This document shows, piece after piece, positions 1 to 7,754 of a DNA stretch of 8,123 bases; the stretch's first letter is position 1; each line of letters begins with the position of its first letter. The notes beneath the pieces are model-generated. The model did not search any database and was not told the origin of the DNA. It saw only the letters and a program-made list of their open reading frames with translations. The stretch is from Paludibacter sp. Its GTDB lineage: Bacteria > Bacteroidota > Bacteroidia > Bacteroidales > Paludibacteraceae. The stretch is from NCBI GenBank assembly GCA_028748945.1, contig JAQTOL010000131.1, positions 1 through 8,123 on the forward strand, given 5' to 3'. Both the position numbers and the translations under genes were made by a program.

Positions 1-3000
1 GTGCCATCTGTATAACTATTAGGTGCAGCCTGAAAATATTCATTCAGTATATACGATTGAGCCGGGTCGTGGTCAATTGTCAGCATAACATCATGTCCAA
101 TACCACTACCGACAGTATTGATACCATCAATATCAGAAATATCAGCCATAAAAAGTGGCGTTTCATTTACCTTATCACCCGAGACAAAAGATTTGGAATT
201 CAAATAAAGCTGAACGGCAGGTCCATCTGTTTCATCAATATAATTCGTATCTGTTCCACCAATCAGGAAATTTTCAAAAGACCCTTGTGCTTCATCATTA
301 GTAGTATTATTCTGGGCATAATAATTAATTCTCCCGGTTCCAAAGTTATATTTAATATCTTTAGGCAATCTAAATGAAAAACTAAATGCTCCATCTACAA
401 TTTCCGTATTTCCTGAAAACAAAGTATTCGGTCTGTCCGAATAAGTCAATGCTCCATCATGTTCATTATTCAACGTCGTTATTCTCTGAACTTTATCATA
501 CACAACAGCCTGTAAAGTACCATTATAATCGCTTATTTTATTTCCGTTTTCGTCAGCAATTATACCCTGAATATTTGCCACAGACATAGCACGTAATGTA
601 TCGTTCCCAAAACTTGTACTATCATTCACTTTAGTGGTAATAACCTGAAATTTTGTCGGATAATTCAATTTAACAGCCGGATCACCCATATAAACATAGC
701 ACAATTTATTAATTTCACTCCCAACTTTATTCTTTGCAGCAGAAATTACATCGCCAATACGCTTTTCGCTCCCGTTTTGTTTCTTGAAAAGATCATCGCA
801 AACAAACTTGTCAATTGTCAAATTCTGCGAAGCATATACAGGACGGGCAGCTGACAGAATACCAACTCCACCACCAACCGGGTTTAAAAGTACCTGTTCA
901 CCGGCTGAAACAATTTGTACATCAAATTGTAAGAAATCGCAGGTTGCACCAATCCATAGTGGCAGATGTTGATTTGACAAGGCTTTAACATCGGCATTGG
1001 AAAGAATTGATTCATTAGTCCAGCCTGAAGCACCGGCATGACCTGTATAATTCAACAAAAATAATCCCGAACGTAATAAATTCTGAAAACGGCTTTTGGC
1101 TAAGGGATAACTTTGACCACTTGCAGAAATTTCCTGTACATAAGCATCGAGGTATATTTTGTTAAGCTGGTAAGCAGGGAAAGCTTTTCCTACTGATTCT
1201 GCAACCGTGTCGGCTTGTCGCATATGTAAAGCCTGATCACCATCATCGGCCAAAAAGCAAAGCTGATTTTTCCAGATTCCTTTTCCGGAATTTTTCATAT
1301 ATCCGATAGTTTTATTAACTACATCGGATGCTTGTTGTGCTGTAGTTACCGGGAAACGACCCACTCCAATATCCATTAAACCACCCATAACATTTTCGCC
1401 TTCGTTATCATCCAAAAGTGCAAAATAATCATCCGTAACATATGAGTCGGTTTGTTTTAGTGAATTATCAGCCTGATAAGTAAGTATAAAGTTATCACCT
1501 GAATTTGAGATTAACTTTCTGTTGTCATAGGTTCCTCTTCCAAAGAGCAATAAATATTTGGGTATATCAACTGTATTATTAGCGGCTAAAGCCCTGTCAT
1601 AAAACATTTTCATTATCCAGCGATAAGCAGTGGCATCCGGAGCACCGGATGAGAATTCATTATATACTTCGTCAGTTGTAACTACTGCAACCGTCAAATT
1701 ATCTATCTCCCTATGTGCCTGAGCTAAAATATTGGCTTGAGATAAAAAATCAGGATGAGTAATGATTACCATGTCTACAGCTCCCATCGCATGAAGGTCC
1801 TGATTTGGAACCACACTTCCAATTTCCGGTTTCGGAAAATCGGATGAAGCTGTGGGATCAATTGCAACATATCTCTTAACGTCATTACCCGAATCTATAA
1901 AAGTCAGTTTTCCACCGATCAGACTTGTAACCACTTTACTTATATTTGCAGGATCAGTAATATCCCATATCTGAACATTGGCATTAGCATTACTCAACAT
2001 GTATCGGTTATATGTGCCTGCTCCTAAATAATCCACATTTTGGAATTGCATCATCGAACCGGACATCTTAAGTTGACGACGGACATTTACTTCCAAATAA
2101 TTCAAATACCCGACCGATGAGGATGATGTTGATTTGTTATATGTCAGATTGAATGAAAGTTGATCAGTTGAAGGAGTGAAAAGATAGGTTCCTGAAGTTC
2201 CGATAGCCCGGGTATACATGTCACCAGAATTATATGAAACAGGGAGCGTTTTAGCCTGAGAACCGTTCAAACTCAATACAAAACTGGTGTTAACAGTAGA
2301 ATTTGCAGCCACATCCAAACGAACTCTTGTAGAATTGCTGGAGACGGGATTTGGAAAGCTTAACGGGATATTTAACGAAAGCATTTCATTAAAAGTTTCT
2401 CCGTAAAACTCTTTTCCTGACTCAACAAGATTAACTATATCTTTTTCATAAACCTGATAATCGGTAAACTCTTCAACATTATTGATGGTTGCAGCTTGTG
2501 GAACATTAATTGATTTTTCTACGATTTTTTTTCCAACTCCCGCATCGGAGGTTACAAAATAATAACCATATTTTGAATAATAATTTGCGAAATGAGTAAA
2601 CATCGACTTTGATTTATCATAGGCCCAACGATTGATTCCCTGTGCATAAAATAAAATATAATCACCTGCATTAAAAACCCCATCCGAACCCTTTTCCATC
2701 CAGATAGCATCTTCCGGCAAATCATCTATCTTATCAAGTGAAAAACTTTGCTCAAGTATACCGCCTCCATATCCGAAAATCCGAACATTTGCAGGATCAA
2801 TTCCCATCGATTTCAAATCTTCAAAAGTCAATTTATAAATCCCGCTGTTTGTTACTTTTATTTTCACAAACCGGCCTTGAGCCAATACAGATGATGCTGC
2901 AAAGGTATGCAGCGATGTTGAAGAAATTTTTTGCGGAAGTTTGGTTTTACTAATTTGCAAATCGAAACTGGTAAGTTTTAGAATTTTGCCATCTTGAACC

Positions 3001-3383
3001 GCAAATGGTAAAATATTAATATCAAAATAGTTAGACCCACGCTCACTTAGTATATTCGTCTGAACTGTGACTTCATTTGGAATGGAATTTCCGGTAATAA
3101 TGACATTTTCTTCATTTGTCAATGGGATATACACTGGATTTTTCAATTCAGCCTGATAAGAAAATGCTTTATCGCAAGTTATTCGTTGATTAAAATAAGG
3201 CAAACGGTTATTTAACGGATATTTTGCTCCGGCAAAAGATATAACGTCGACGGAAGTAGAATCAAGATACCATTTTACTGGCTCATCCCAAGCTAACTTA
3301 TGAGTGGTAGTTTGCAAAGTCTGAGCGCTTATTACGAAACCGCACAAGTATAAAAAAACAAAAATAGCAATTTTATATTTCAT
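1..3383 (-). CDS. porU: PorU, type IX secretion system C-terminal signal peptidase (peptidase family C25), 3' end missing
   Basis: The frame is open from the ATG at 3383-3381 to the window edge: 1127 codons visible, no stop or frameshift. PorU is an outer-membrane-associated, gingipain-like cysteine protease that cleaves the C-terminal sorting domain of type IX cargo and helps attach it to the cell surface. Residues 1-20 form a signal peptide (MKYK, hydrophobic core, likely cut at VISA|Q). Residues about 21-165 are an N-terminal domain. PorU-type motifs follow: RFVKIKVTNSGIYKL from 171 and DGVFNAGDYILFYAQGINRW at 234-253. The C25 domain runs from about 537 to 905, with His782 (TGHAGASGW), Cys815 (GATCDF) and GDPAVKLNYP at 900-909. 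The 33-residue His-Cys spacing equals that of RgpB (His211, Cys244). A beta-rich C-terminal part follows and is cut off. An in-frame TAA nine codons upstream, with no other ATG between, fixes the start. Porphyromonas gingivalis PorU is about 1158 residues, so probably only a small part is missing. Confidence 0.93.
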   Translation of the reverse strand, partial: MKYKIAIFVFLYLCGFVISAQTLQTTTHKLAWDEPVKWYLDSTSVDVISFAGAKYPLNNRLPYFNQRITCDKAFSYQAELKNPVYIPLTNEENVIITGNSIPNEVTVQTNILSERGSNYFDINILPFAVQDGKILKLTSFDLQISKTKLPQKISSTSLHTFAASSVLAQGRFVKIKVTNSGIYKLTFEDLKSMGIDPANVRIFGYGGGILEQSFSLDKIDDLPEDAIWMEKGSDGVFNAGDYILFYAQGINRWAYDKSKSMFTHFANYYSKYGYYFVTSDAGVGKKIVEKSINVPQAATINNVEEFTDYQVYEKDIVNLVESGKEFYGETFNEMLSLNIPLSFPNPVSSNSTRVRLDVAANSTVNTSFVLSLNGSQAKTLPVSYNSGDMYTRAIGTSGTYLFTPSTDQLSFNLTYNKSTSSSSVGYLNYLEVNVRRQLKMSGSMMQFQNVDYLGAGTYNRYMLSNANANVQIWDITDPANISKVVTSLIGGKLTFIDSGNDVKRYVAIDPTASSDFPKPEIGSVVPNQDLHAMGAVDMVIITHPDFLSQANILAQAHREIDNLTVAVVTTDEVYNEFSSGAPDATAYRWIMKMFYDRALAANNTVDIPKYLLLFGRGTYDNRKLISNSGDNFILTYQADNSLKQTDSYVTDDYFALLDDNEGENVMGGLMDIGVGRFPVTTAQQASDVVNKTIGYMKNSGKGIWKNQLCFLADDGDQALHMRQADTVAESVGKAFPAYQLNKIYLDAYVQEISASGQSYPLAKSRFQNLLRSGLFLLNYTGHAGASGWTNESILSNADVKALSNQHLPLWIGATCDFLQFDVQIVSAGEQVLLNPVGGGVGILSAARPVYASQNLTIDKFVCDDLFKKQNGSEKRIGDVISAAKNKVGSEINKLCYVYMGDPAVKLNYPTKFQVITTKVNDSTSFGNDTLRAMSVANIQGIIADENGNKISDYNGTLQAVVYDKVQRITTLNNEHDGALTYSDRPNTLFSGNTEIVDGAFSFSFRLPKDIKYNFGTGRINYYAQNNTTNDEAQGSFENFLIGGTDTNYIDETDGPAVQLYLNSKSFVSGDKVNETPLFMADISDIDGINTVGSGIGHDVMLTIDHDPAQSYILNEYFQAAPNSYTDG

Positions 3384-3468
3384 GAAACAAAAAGATCTTG
3401 ATTTGGAGAATTACTAAATAGTAACGAACGAAAAAGTCGTTTATTATTCAACAACAAATTTGTATTGA

Positions 3469-4080
3469 TTACTTAATTTCGAAATCAAACATTTTCTTGT
3501 CAAAGATATAGCCCTCCAACCGGTCACCAATAAAAACTTTCCCTACACCTACAGGTGTTCCGGTAAAAAGAATATCACCTATTTTGATGGTAAAGAAACG
3601 ACTTACGTATGCTATTAGTTCATTAACCGGAAAAATCATATCGAACGAATTACCCGCCTGAACTGTTTTCCCGTTAATATCCAGACGGAATTGAATCTTT
3701 TGAATATCGCCCAACCCGGCAACCGGTAGAAATTGTCCGATTACTGCTGAATTATCAAATGCCTTACTAATTTCCCAGGGCTTGCCTTCACTTTTCAATT
3801 TGCGTTGTAAATCCCGTGCGGTAAAGTCGACTCCTAAACCTATTTCGGCAAAATAACGATATGAAAATTTTGAATCGATATTTTTCCCCAATCGATTGAA
3901 TTTGATAATCAATTCTGTTTCGTAGTGTAGTTCCTGAGTGAAATCAGGTATAAAAAAGGGTTTGTTATTTTTCAATAATGCTGAATCGGGCTTCATAAAC
4001 ACGACCGGTTCCGTGGGATTTTTACTATTTAATTCTTTATTATGTTCCTGATAATTCTGACCGATTGCAAATATTTTCAT
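3469..4080 (-). CDS. Fumarylacetoacetate hydrolase (FAH) family protein, acylpyruvase/YcgM-like
   Basis: This 203-residue protein is the compact single-domain form of the FAH superfamily, as in YcgM and FAHD1, without the extra N-terminal domain of true fumarylacetoacetase. Visible family motifs are NYQEH at 9-13, a PVVFMKP segment near 25-31, the metal-ligand pair Glu54 and Glu56 (HYETE), Asp85 in GVDFTARDLQ, the GKPWEISKAFD segment at 99-109, and TGTPVGVG at 173-180. These residues bind a divalent metal and a 2-oxo-acid substrate. Relatives hydrolyse acylpyruvates, decarboxylate oxaloacetate or tautomerise it; the sequence does not settle which, and a cytoplasmic location is expected. The start ATG lies 11 nt after the rex stop codon, so co-transcription with rex is likely. 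The next gene, porU, begins 85 nt downstream. No key residue appears to be missing. Family assignment is firm; substrate is unknown. Confidence 0.9.
   Translation of the reverse strand: MKIFAIGQNYQEHNKELNSKNPTEPVVFMKPDSALLKNNKPFFIPDFTQELHYETELIIKFNRLGKNIDSKFSYRYFAEIGLGVDFTARDLQRKLKSEGKPWEISKAFDNSAVIGQFLPVAGLGDIQKIQFRLDINGKTVQAGNSFDMIFPVNELIAYVSRFFTIKIGDILFTGTPVGVGKVFIGDRLEGYIFDKKMFDFEIK
3501..3530 (-). promoter_or_regulatory. Candidate internal promoter for porU
   Basis: On the minus strand a TTG (3530-3528) is followed after exactly 19 nt by TATCTTTG (3508-3501). This fits the Bacteroidota sigma-factor consensus TTG-N19-21-TAnnTTTG. Transcription would start near 3495 and give a leader of roughly 110 nt before the porU ATG. 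The site lies inside the 3' end of the FAH gene, where the same bases encode part of its C-terminus (DRLEGYIFDK), so a chance match is possible. Confidence 0.35.
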
Positions 4081-4091
4081 TAATTAATCTG

Positions 4092-4778
4092 TTATTTTAG
4101 TTTATTGATTATTTTTTTTTCACTTTCTTTGATAGCATTTAAACGATTAAACATCACAGCTAAATGGGCATAAATTGATGTGTTTTGAACGATTATATTT
4201 TCAGGAACGCGAATCCGGAAAGGAGTAAAATTCCAAATTGCCTGAATGCCTCCGGCAATCATAGATTCGGAAACCATTTGTGCTCTCTCGACAGGAACCG
4301 TAAGAACCCCGATATTGATACCTGTCTGTTGTTGCAACTCGGCAAACCGGTCAAGATGATGAATAGGAATATGGTTTATACTGGTACCTGTCAATTCATA
4401 CTTAACATCAAAACCCGCCACAATTTCTAATCCGAATTGTTCGAGTCCATTATCATGCATCAATGCTCCACCTAAATTACCAACACCAAATAAAAACGCC
4501 TTGTGTGAATTGGTAAATCCTAAAAATGACTCAAGAATTCCAACAAGATCAGCAACATTGTATCCTACGCGGGTACGACCGGCAATATTGACAAAAGATA
4601 AATCTTTAGCAACCATGGAAGCATCAACCGCAATATTTTTCGCAATTTGAGTTGAAGATAAGTACTTCTCTCCTTCCTTCAAAACCAATTTAGCATAGGC
4701 TAAATACCAAGGTAAACGTCTTAGAGTTGGCTCCGGAACTTTGTAATGGACAATAACTTCTGGTTTTGACATTTTCAT
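4092..4778 (-). CDS. rex: Redox-sensing transcriptional repressor Rex
   Basis: The 228-residue protein has both Rex domains. Residues about 15-62 form the N-terminal winged helix, with the signature VPEPTLRRLPWYLAYAKLV and a recognition region around SSTQIAKNIAVDASMVAKDL. Residues about 92-205 form a Rossmann domain (CoA-binding type) with the dinucleotide loop GVGNLGGAL at 98-106 and Asp124 (AGFDVKYE) at the end of the second strand, where NAD(H) ribose is bound. The C-terminal helix NTSIYAHLAVMFNRL at 199-213 matches the domain-swapped dimer helix. Rex proteins bind operators when NAD+ is high and release them when NADH rises, controlling fermentation and respiration genes. Length is normal for the family, plus a lysine-rich tail. 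Met3 is an alternative start. It is the first gene of the leftward group and diverges from leuS. No canonical TTGTGA-N6-TCACAA operator was found upstream. Confidence 0.96.
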   Translation of the reverse strand: MKMSKPEVIVHYKVPEPTLRRLPWYLAYAKLVLKEGEKYLSSTQIAKNIAVDASMVAKDLSFVNIAGRTRVGYNVADLVGILESFLGFTNSHKAFLFGVGNLGGALMHDNGLEQFGLEIVAGFDVKYELTGTSINHIPIHHLDRFAELQQQTGINIGVLTVPVERAQMVSESMIAGGIQAIWNFTPFRIRVPENIIVQNTSIYAHLAVMFNRLNAIKESEKKIINKLK

Positions 4779-4800
4779 TCAAATTTTAAAAATTAACTTA

Positions 4801-4808
4801 CAAAAATA
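4801..4808 (-). promoter_or_regulatory. Candidate -7 box for rex
   Basis: Read on the minus strand this is TATTTTTG, matching the Bacteroidota -7 consensus TAnnTTTG. It ends 22 nt before the rex ATG, implying a short leader of about 15-18 nt. No TTG sits at the right distance for a -33 box, and the region is very AT-rich, so the call is tentative. Confidence 0.35.
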
Positions 4809-4839
4809 ATCATTTTTTTCCAACTGAACTGTACGTCAT

Positions 4840-4872
4840 GTATTAAAAAACATTGAATGTGTTTTTTAGTAC
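4840..4872. repeat. Inverted repeat in the rex-leuS divergent region, possible operator
   Basis: Arms at 4840-4852 (gtattaaaaaaca) and 4860-4872 (tgttttttagtac) pair over 13 positions, with 12 Watson-Crick pairs and one G-T wobble, around the 7-nt centre ttgaatg. A shorter perfect dyad, ACATT-G-AATGT, lies at its centre (4850-4860). The midpoint, near 4856, is about 48 nt from each of the two -7-like boxes, a position suitable for a protein that controls both promoters. A terminator role is unlikely because the flanking genes diverge. Half the stem is A-T tract, so chance is not excluded. The sequence does not match the usual Rex operator. Confidence 0.45.
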
Positions 4873-4904
4873 GTTTTCCTGACTATTTATTCCGTTAAAT
4901 TGAT

Positions 4905-4912
4905 TAACTTTG
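4905..4912 (+). promoter_or_regulatory. Candidate -7 box for leuS
   Basis: TAACTTTG matches TAnnTTTG exactly and is followed by a purine-containing start region, giving a predicted leader of about 55-60 nt before the leuS ATG. No good TTG lies 19-21 nt upstream, which is common because the -33 box is weakly conserved. The palindrome GCATGC (4912-4917) overlaps its 3' edge. It is the best promoter candidate in the divergent region. Confidence 0.5.
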
Positions 4913-4975
4913 CATGCTGATTTCACGACAAAAAAATGGAATAAATGCAACGTTAATTAATTATTTTCACAGATT

Positions 4976-7732
4976 ATGGAGTACAATTTCAGAGAGATAG
5001 AACAAAAATGGCAAAGTTTTTGGAAAAACAACAATACCTATAAAACAGAAATAGATCAACTAAAACCCAAATACTATGTTTTAGACATGTTTCCCTATCC
5101 ATCAGGTGCAGGTTTACACGTAGGTCATCCGCTTGGTTATATCGCATCTGACATTTTTAGTCGTTACAAACGTTTAAAAGGGTTCAATGTACTTCACCCA
5201 ATGGGTTACGATGCCTACGGTTTACCCGCTGAACAATACGCCATTCAAACCGGTCAGCATCCGGCTGTTACAACAAAGAAAAATATTGCACGTTACCGCG
5301 AGCAATTGGATAAGATAGGGTTTTGCTACGACTGGAACCGAGAAATAAGGACTTGCGAGCCCGATTATTACCGTTGGACTCAGTGGGCTTTTATTCAAAT
5401 GTTCAATCATTATTTCAATACAAAACTTCAAAAGGCTCAAAGTATTGAATCTCTGGTTAAAATATTCGAAACTAATGGAACAGCTGAAATTCATACTTCT
5501 TGTACCGAAGAGTTGAATTTCACTGCCGGAGAATGGAAATCAAAAACTGAAAAAGAACAACAAGAGATATTACTTAATTACCGGATTGCCTATTTGGCCG
5601 ATCTAAAGGTGAACTGGTGTTCTGCATTAGGAACGGTACTGGCTAACGATGAAGTCAGCGAAGGAGTTTCAGTTCGTGGTGGTCATCCGGTTGAACAACG
5701 GGTAATGCGTCAGTGGAGTTTGCGTGTTTCTTCTTATGCGCAACGCTTGTTGGATGGATTGAATACCATTGAATGGACCGAATCTTTAACCGAAACACAA
5801 AAGAACTGGATTGGACGCTCTGAAGGAGCAGAAATGACTTTCAATATAAAAGACAGGGATTTCAATTTTGAGGTTTTTACCACCCGTGCCGACACTATCT
5901 ATGGTGTAACTTTTATGGTTTTAGCACCCGAAAGTGAACTGGTTAAACAACTGACTACTGTCGAACAAGCAACCGCGGTTGAAAATTATGTAGCAGCTAC
6001 AAAAAAACGTACTGAACGTGAGCGTATTGCCGACCGGAGAGTATCAGGAGTTTTCTCGGGATCCTACGCTATCAACCCGGTAAGTGGAACGGAAATTCCA
6101 ATTTGGATTTCAGATTATGTACTGGCAGGTTACGGAACCGGTGCCATCATGGCCGTCCCTGCTCACGATAGCCGTGATTATGCTTTTGCGAAGTATTTCA
6201 ATTTACCAGTTATAGCACTTATCGAAGGATGTGATGTTAGTGAAGAAAGTTTTGATGCCAAAGAAGGTATCATGATGAATTCCGGATTTTTGAACGGTCT
6301 GACTGTAAAAGAAGCCATTCAGAAAGCAAAAGAATATATTTCTGAAAAAGGAATCGGGCGTGTGAAAGTAAATTTCCGACTACGCGATGCTATTTTCAGT
6401 CGGCAACGATATTGGGGTGAACCATTTCCTGTGTATTATAAAGATGAATTACCATACATGCTTGATGAAAGCAAATTACCACTAGAACTTCCGGAAATTG
6501 ATAAATTCCTTCCAACGGAAAAAGGAGAACCACCACTTGGACGCGCACAAAATTGGGAAACCGAAGATCATTTCCCTTTGGAACTGAATACCATGCCCGG
6601 TTTTGCCGGATCTTCGGCATATTACCTCCGCTATATGGATCCTAAAAATGATAAGGCTTTGGTAAGTAAAGAAGCAAATCAATATTGGCGAAGTGTAGAT
6701 TTGTACATCGGTGGAACCGAACATGCAACCGGTCACTTGGTTTACAGCCGTTTCTGGAATAAATTCCTGTTTGATCTTGGATTGGTTTGTGAAGATGAAC
6801 CATTCAAGAAACTGGTAAACCAGGGAATGATACAGGGGCGAAGTAATTTTGTATATCGGATCAAAGATACCAATACATTTGTTTCATTAAACCTAAAAGA
6901 TCAATACGAAACAACAGCCATTCACGTTGATGTCAATATTGTTTCGAATGATGTATTGGATACTGAAAAATTCAAGAACTGGAATCCGGAGTACAAAAAC
7001 GCCGAATTCGTTTTGGAGGATGGCAAATACCATTGTGGTTGGGCAGTAGAGAAAATGTCAAAATCAATGTATAATGTTGTGAATCCGGATGATATTGTAG
7101 AAAAATACGGTGCCGACACCTTACGTTTATACGAAATGTTCCTCGGACCATTGGAACAATCGAAACCCTGGGACACCAACGGAATCGATGGAGTACATCG
7201 CTTCCTGAAAAAATTATGGACATTATTCTACAAAGAAGATACTTTAATTGTAAATAATGAAACTCCGGGTGCTGAAGAACTTAAGATATTGCACAAAACC
7301 ATCAAAAAGGTTACTTTTGATATTGAGAATTTTTCCTACAATACCTCTGTATCGGCATTTATGATTTGTGTTAATGAGTTGTTTACGCTTAAATGCAGTA
7401 AAAAACAAATTCTGGAACCACTCACAATTTTAATAGCTCCTTTTGCCCCTCATATTGCGGAGGAATTATATCACATATTGGGAAATGAGGACACCGTTTG
7501 TGATGCTGTTTTTCCAATTTGCGATGAAGAATACCTGAAAGAAACAGCTGTAAAATATCCTATTTCATTTAACGGGAAAGTACGTTTCATGTTGGAGCTT
7601 CCGGCTGATATGAGTAAGGAAGATGTTGAGAGAATAGCTATGGCTAATGAGCAAACATTGAAATATCTGGAAGGTAAATCACCAAAGAAAGTGATCATTG
7701 TCCAGGGGAAAATAGTAAATATTGTATTGTAA
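4976..7732 (+). CDS. leuS: Leucine--tRNA ligase (leucyl-tRNA synthetase)
   Basis: This cytoplasmic class I aminoacyl-tRNA synthetase charges tRNA-Leu with leucine and hydrolyses mischarged products. At 918 residues it is longer than the roughly 860 of Escherichia coli LeuRS. The catalytic domain carries the HIGH-type motif HVGH at 48-51 ([11 protein letters not shown]) and KMSKS at 693-697. The CP1 editing domain, about 280-480, has the threonine-rich loop TTRADTIYG at 302-310 and AHDSRD at 396-401, where Asp401 corresponds to the E. coli editing aspartate that contacts the amino group. A leucine-specific insertion occupies about 624-690, just before KMSKS. The helical anticodon-binding domain spans about 750-860 ([15 protein letters not shown]), and a small C-terminal domain ends in [14 protein letters not shown]. 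Much of the extra length is an insertion at about 148-205, just before LADLKVNWC. All catalytic and editing motifs are intact. The ATG is the first in frame after the predicted promoter and begins the typical [13 protein letters not shown]-terminus. Confidence 0.98.
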   Translation: MEYNFREIEQKWQSFWKNNNTYKTEIDQLKPKYYVLDMFPYPSGAGLHVGHPLGYIASDIFSRYKRLKGFNVLHPMGYDAYGLPAEQYAIQTGQHPAVTTKKNIARYREQLDKIGFCYDWNREIRTCEPDYYRWTQWAFIQMFNHYFNTKLQKAQSIESLVKIFETNGTAEIHTSCTEELNFTAGEWKSKTEKEQQEILLNYRIAYLADLKVNWCSALGTVLANDEVSEGVSVRGGHPVEQRVMRQWSLRVSSYAQRLLDGLNTIEWTESLTETQKNWIGRSEGAEMTFNIKDRDFNFEVFTTRADTIYGVTFMVLAPESELVKQLTTVEQATAVENYVAATKKRTERERIADRRVSGVFSGSYAINPVSGTEIPIWISDYVLAGYGTGAIMAVPAHDSRDYAFAKYFNLPVIALIEGCDVSEESFDAKEGIMMNSGFLNGLTVKEAIQKAKEYISEKGIGRVKVNFRLRDAIFSRQRYWGEPFPVYYKDELPYMLDESKLPLELPEIDKFLPTEKGEPPLGRAQNWETEDHFPLELNTMPGFAGSSAYYLRYMDPKNDKALVSKEANQYWRSVDLYIGGTEHATGHLVYSRFWNKFLFDLGLVCEDEPFKKLVNQGMIQGRSNFVYRIKDTNTFVSLNLKDQYETTAIHVDVNIVSNDVLDTEKFKNWNPEYKNAEFVLEDGKYHCGWAVEKMSKSMYNVVNPDDIVEKYGADTLRLYEMFLGPLEQSKPWDTNGIDGVHRFLKKLWTLFYKEDTLIVNNETPGAEELKILHKTIKKVTFDIENFSYNTSVSAFMICVNELFTLKCSKKQILEPLTILIAPFAPHIAEELYHILGNEDTVCDAVFPICDEEYLKETAVKYPISFNGKVRFMLELPADMSKEDVERIAMANEQTLKYLEGKSPKKVIIVQGKIVNIVL

Positions 7733-7754
7733 TCTCGATATAAATTTTTATAAT

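Noticed and set aside
57..972. Short plus-strand open frames at 57-377, 386-589 and 784-972
   Set aside because: They lie antisense to porU, whose frame is continuous and gives recognisable domains; their translations have no protein-like character.
3324..3383. Lipoprotein signal at the PorU N-terminus (Cys14 in LYLCGF)
   Set aside because: The residue before Cys14 is Leu, not Gly, Ala or Ser, so it is not a lipobox; a standard signal peptidase I site at Ala20 fits better.
3423..3441. Possible small hairpin (aacga ... tcgtt) after the FAH gene
   Set aside because: The 5-bp stem is too weak for an intrinsic terminator.
3454..3463. Perfect 10-bp palindrome ACAAATTTGT between the FAH gene and porU
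   Set aside because: It is short, AT-rich and does not match the Rex operator; such palindromes are expected by chance at this base composition.
4936..4955. Two tiny overlapping open frames (ATG GAA TAA and ATG CAA CGT TAA) in the leuS leader
   Set aside because: They have two and three codons, no leucine codons and no attenuator hairpin, so a leader-peptide role cannot be supported.
4779..4975. T-box riboswitch or canonical Rex operator upstream of leuS and rex
   Set aside because: No T-box core sequence or large leader is present, and no TTGTGA-N6-TCACAA motif was found.
7312..7319. TACTTTTG within leuS as a promoter for the YitT-family gene
   Set aside because: It matches the -7 pattern but lies about 435 nt upstream within coding sequence; chance is more likely.
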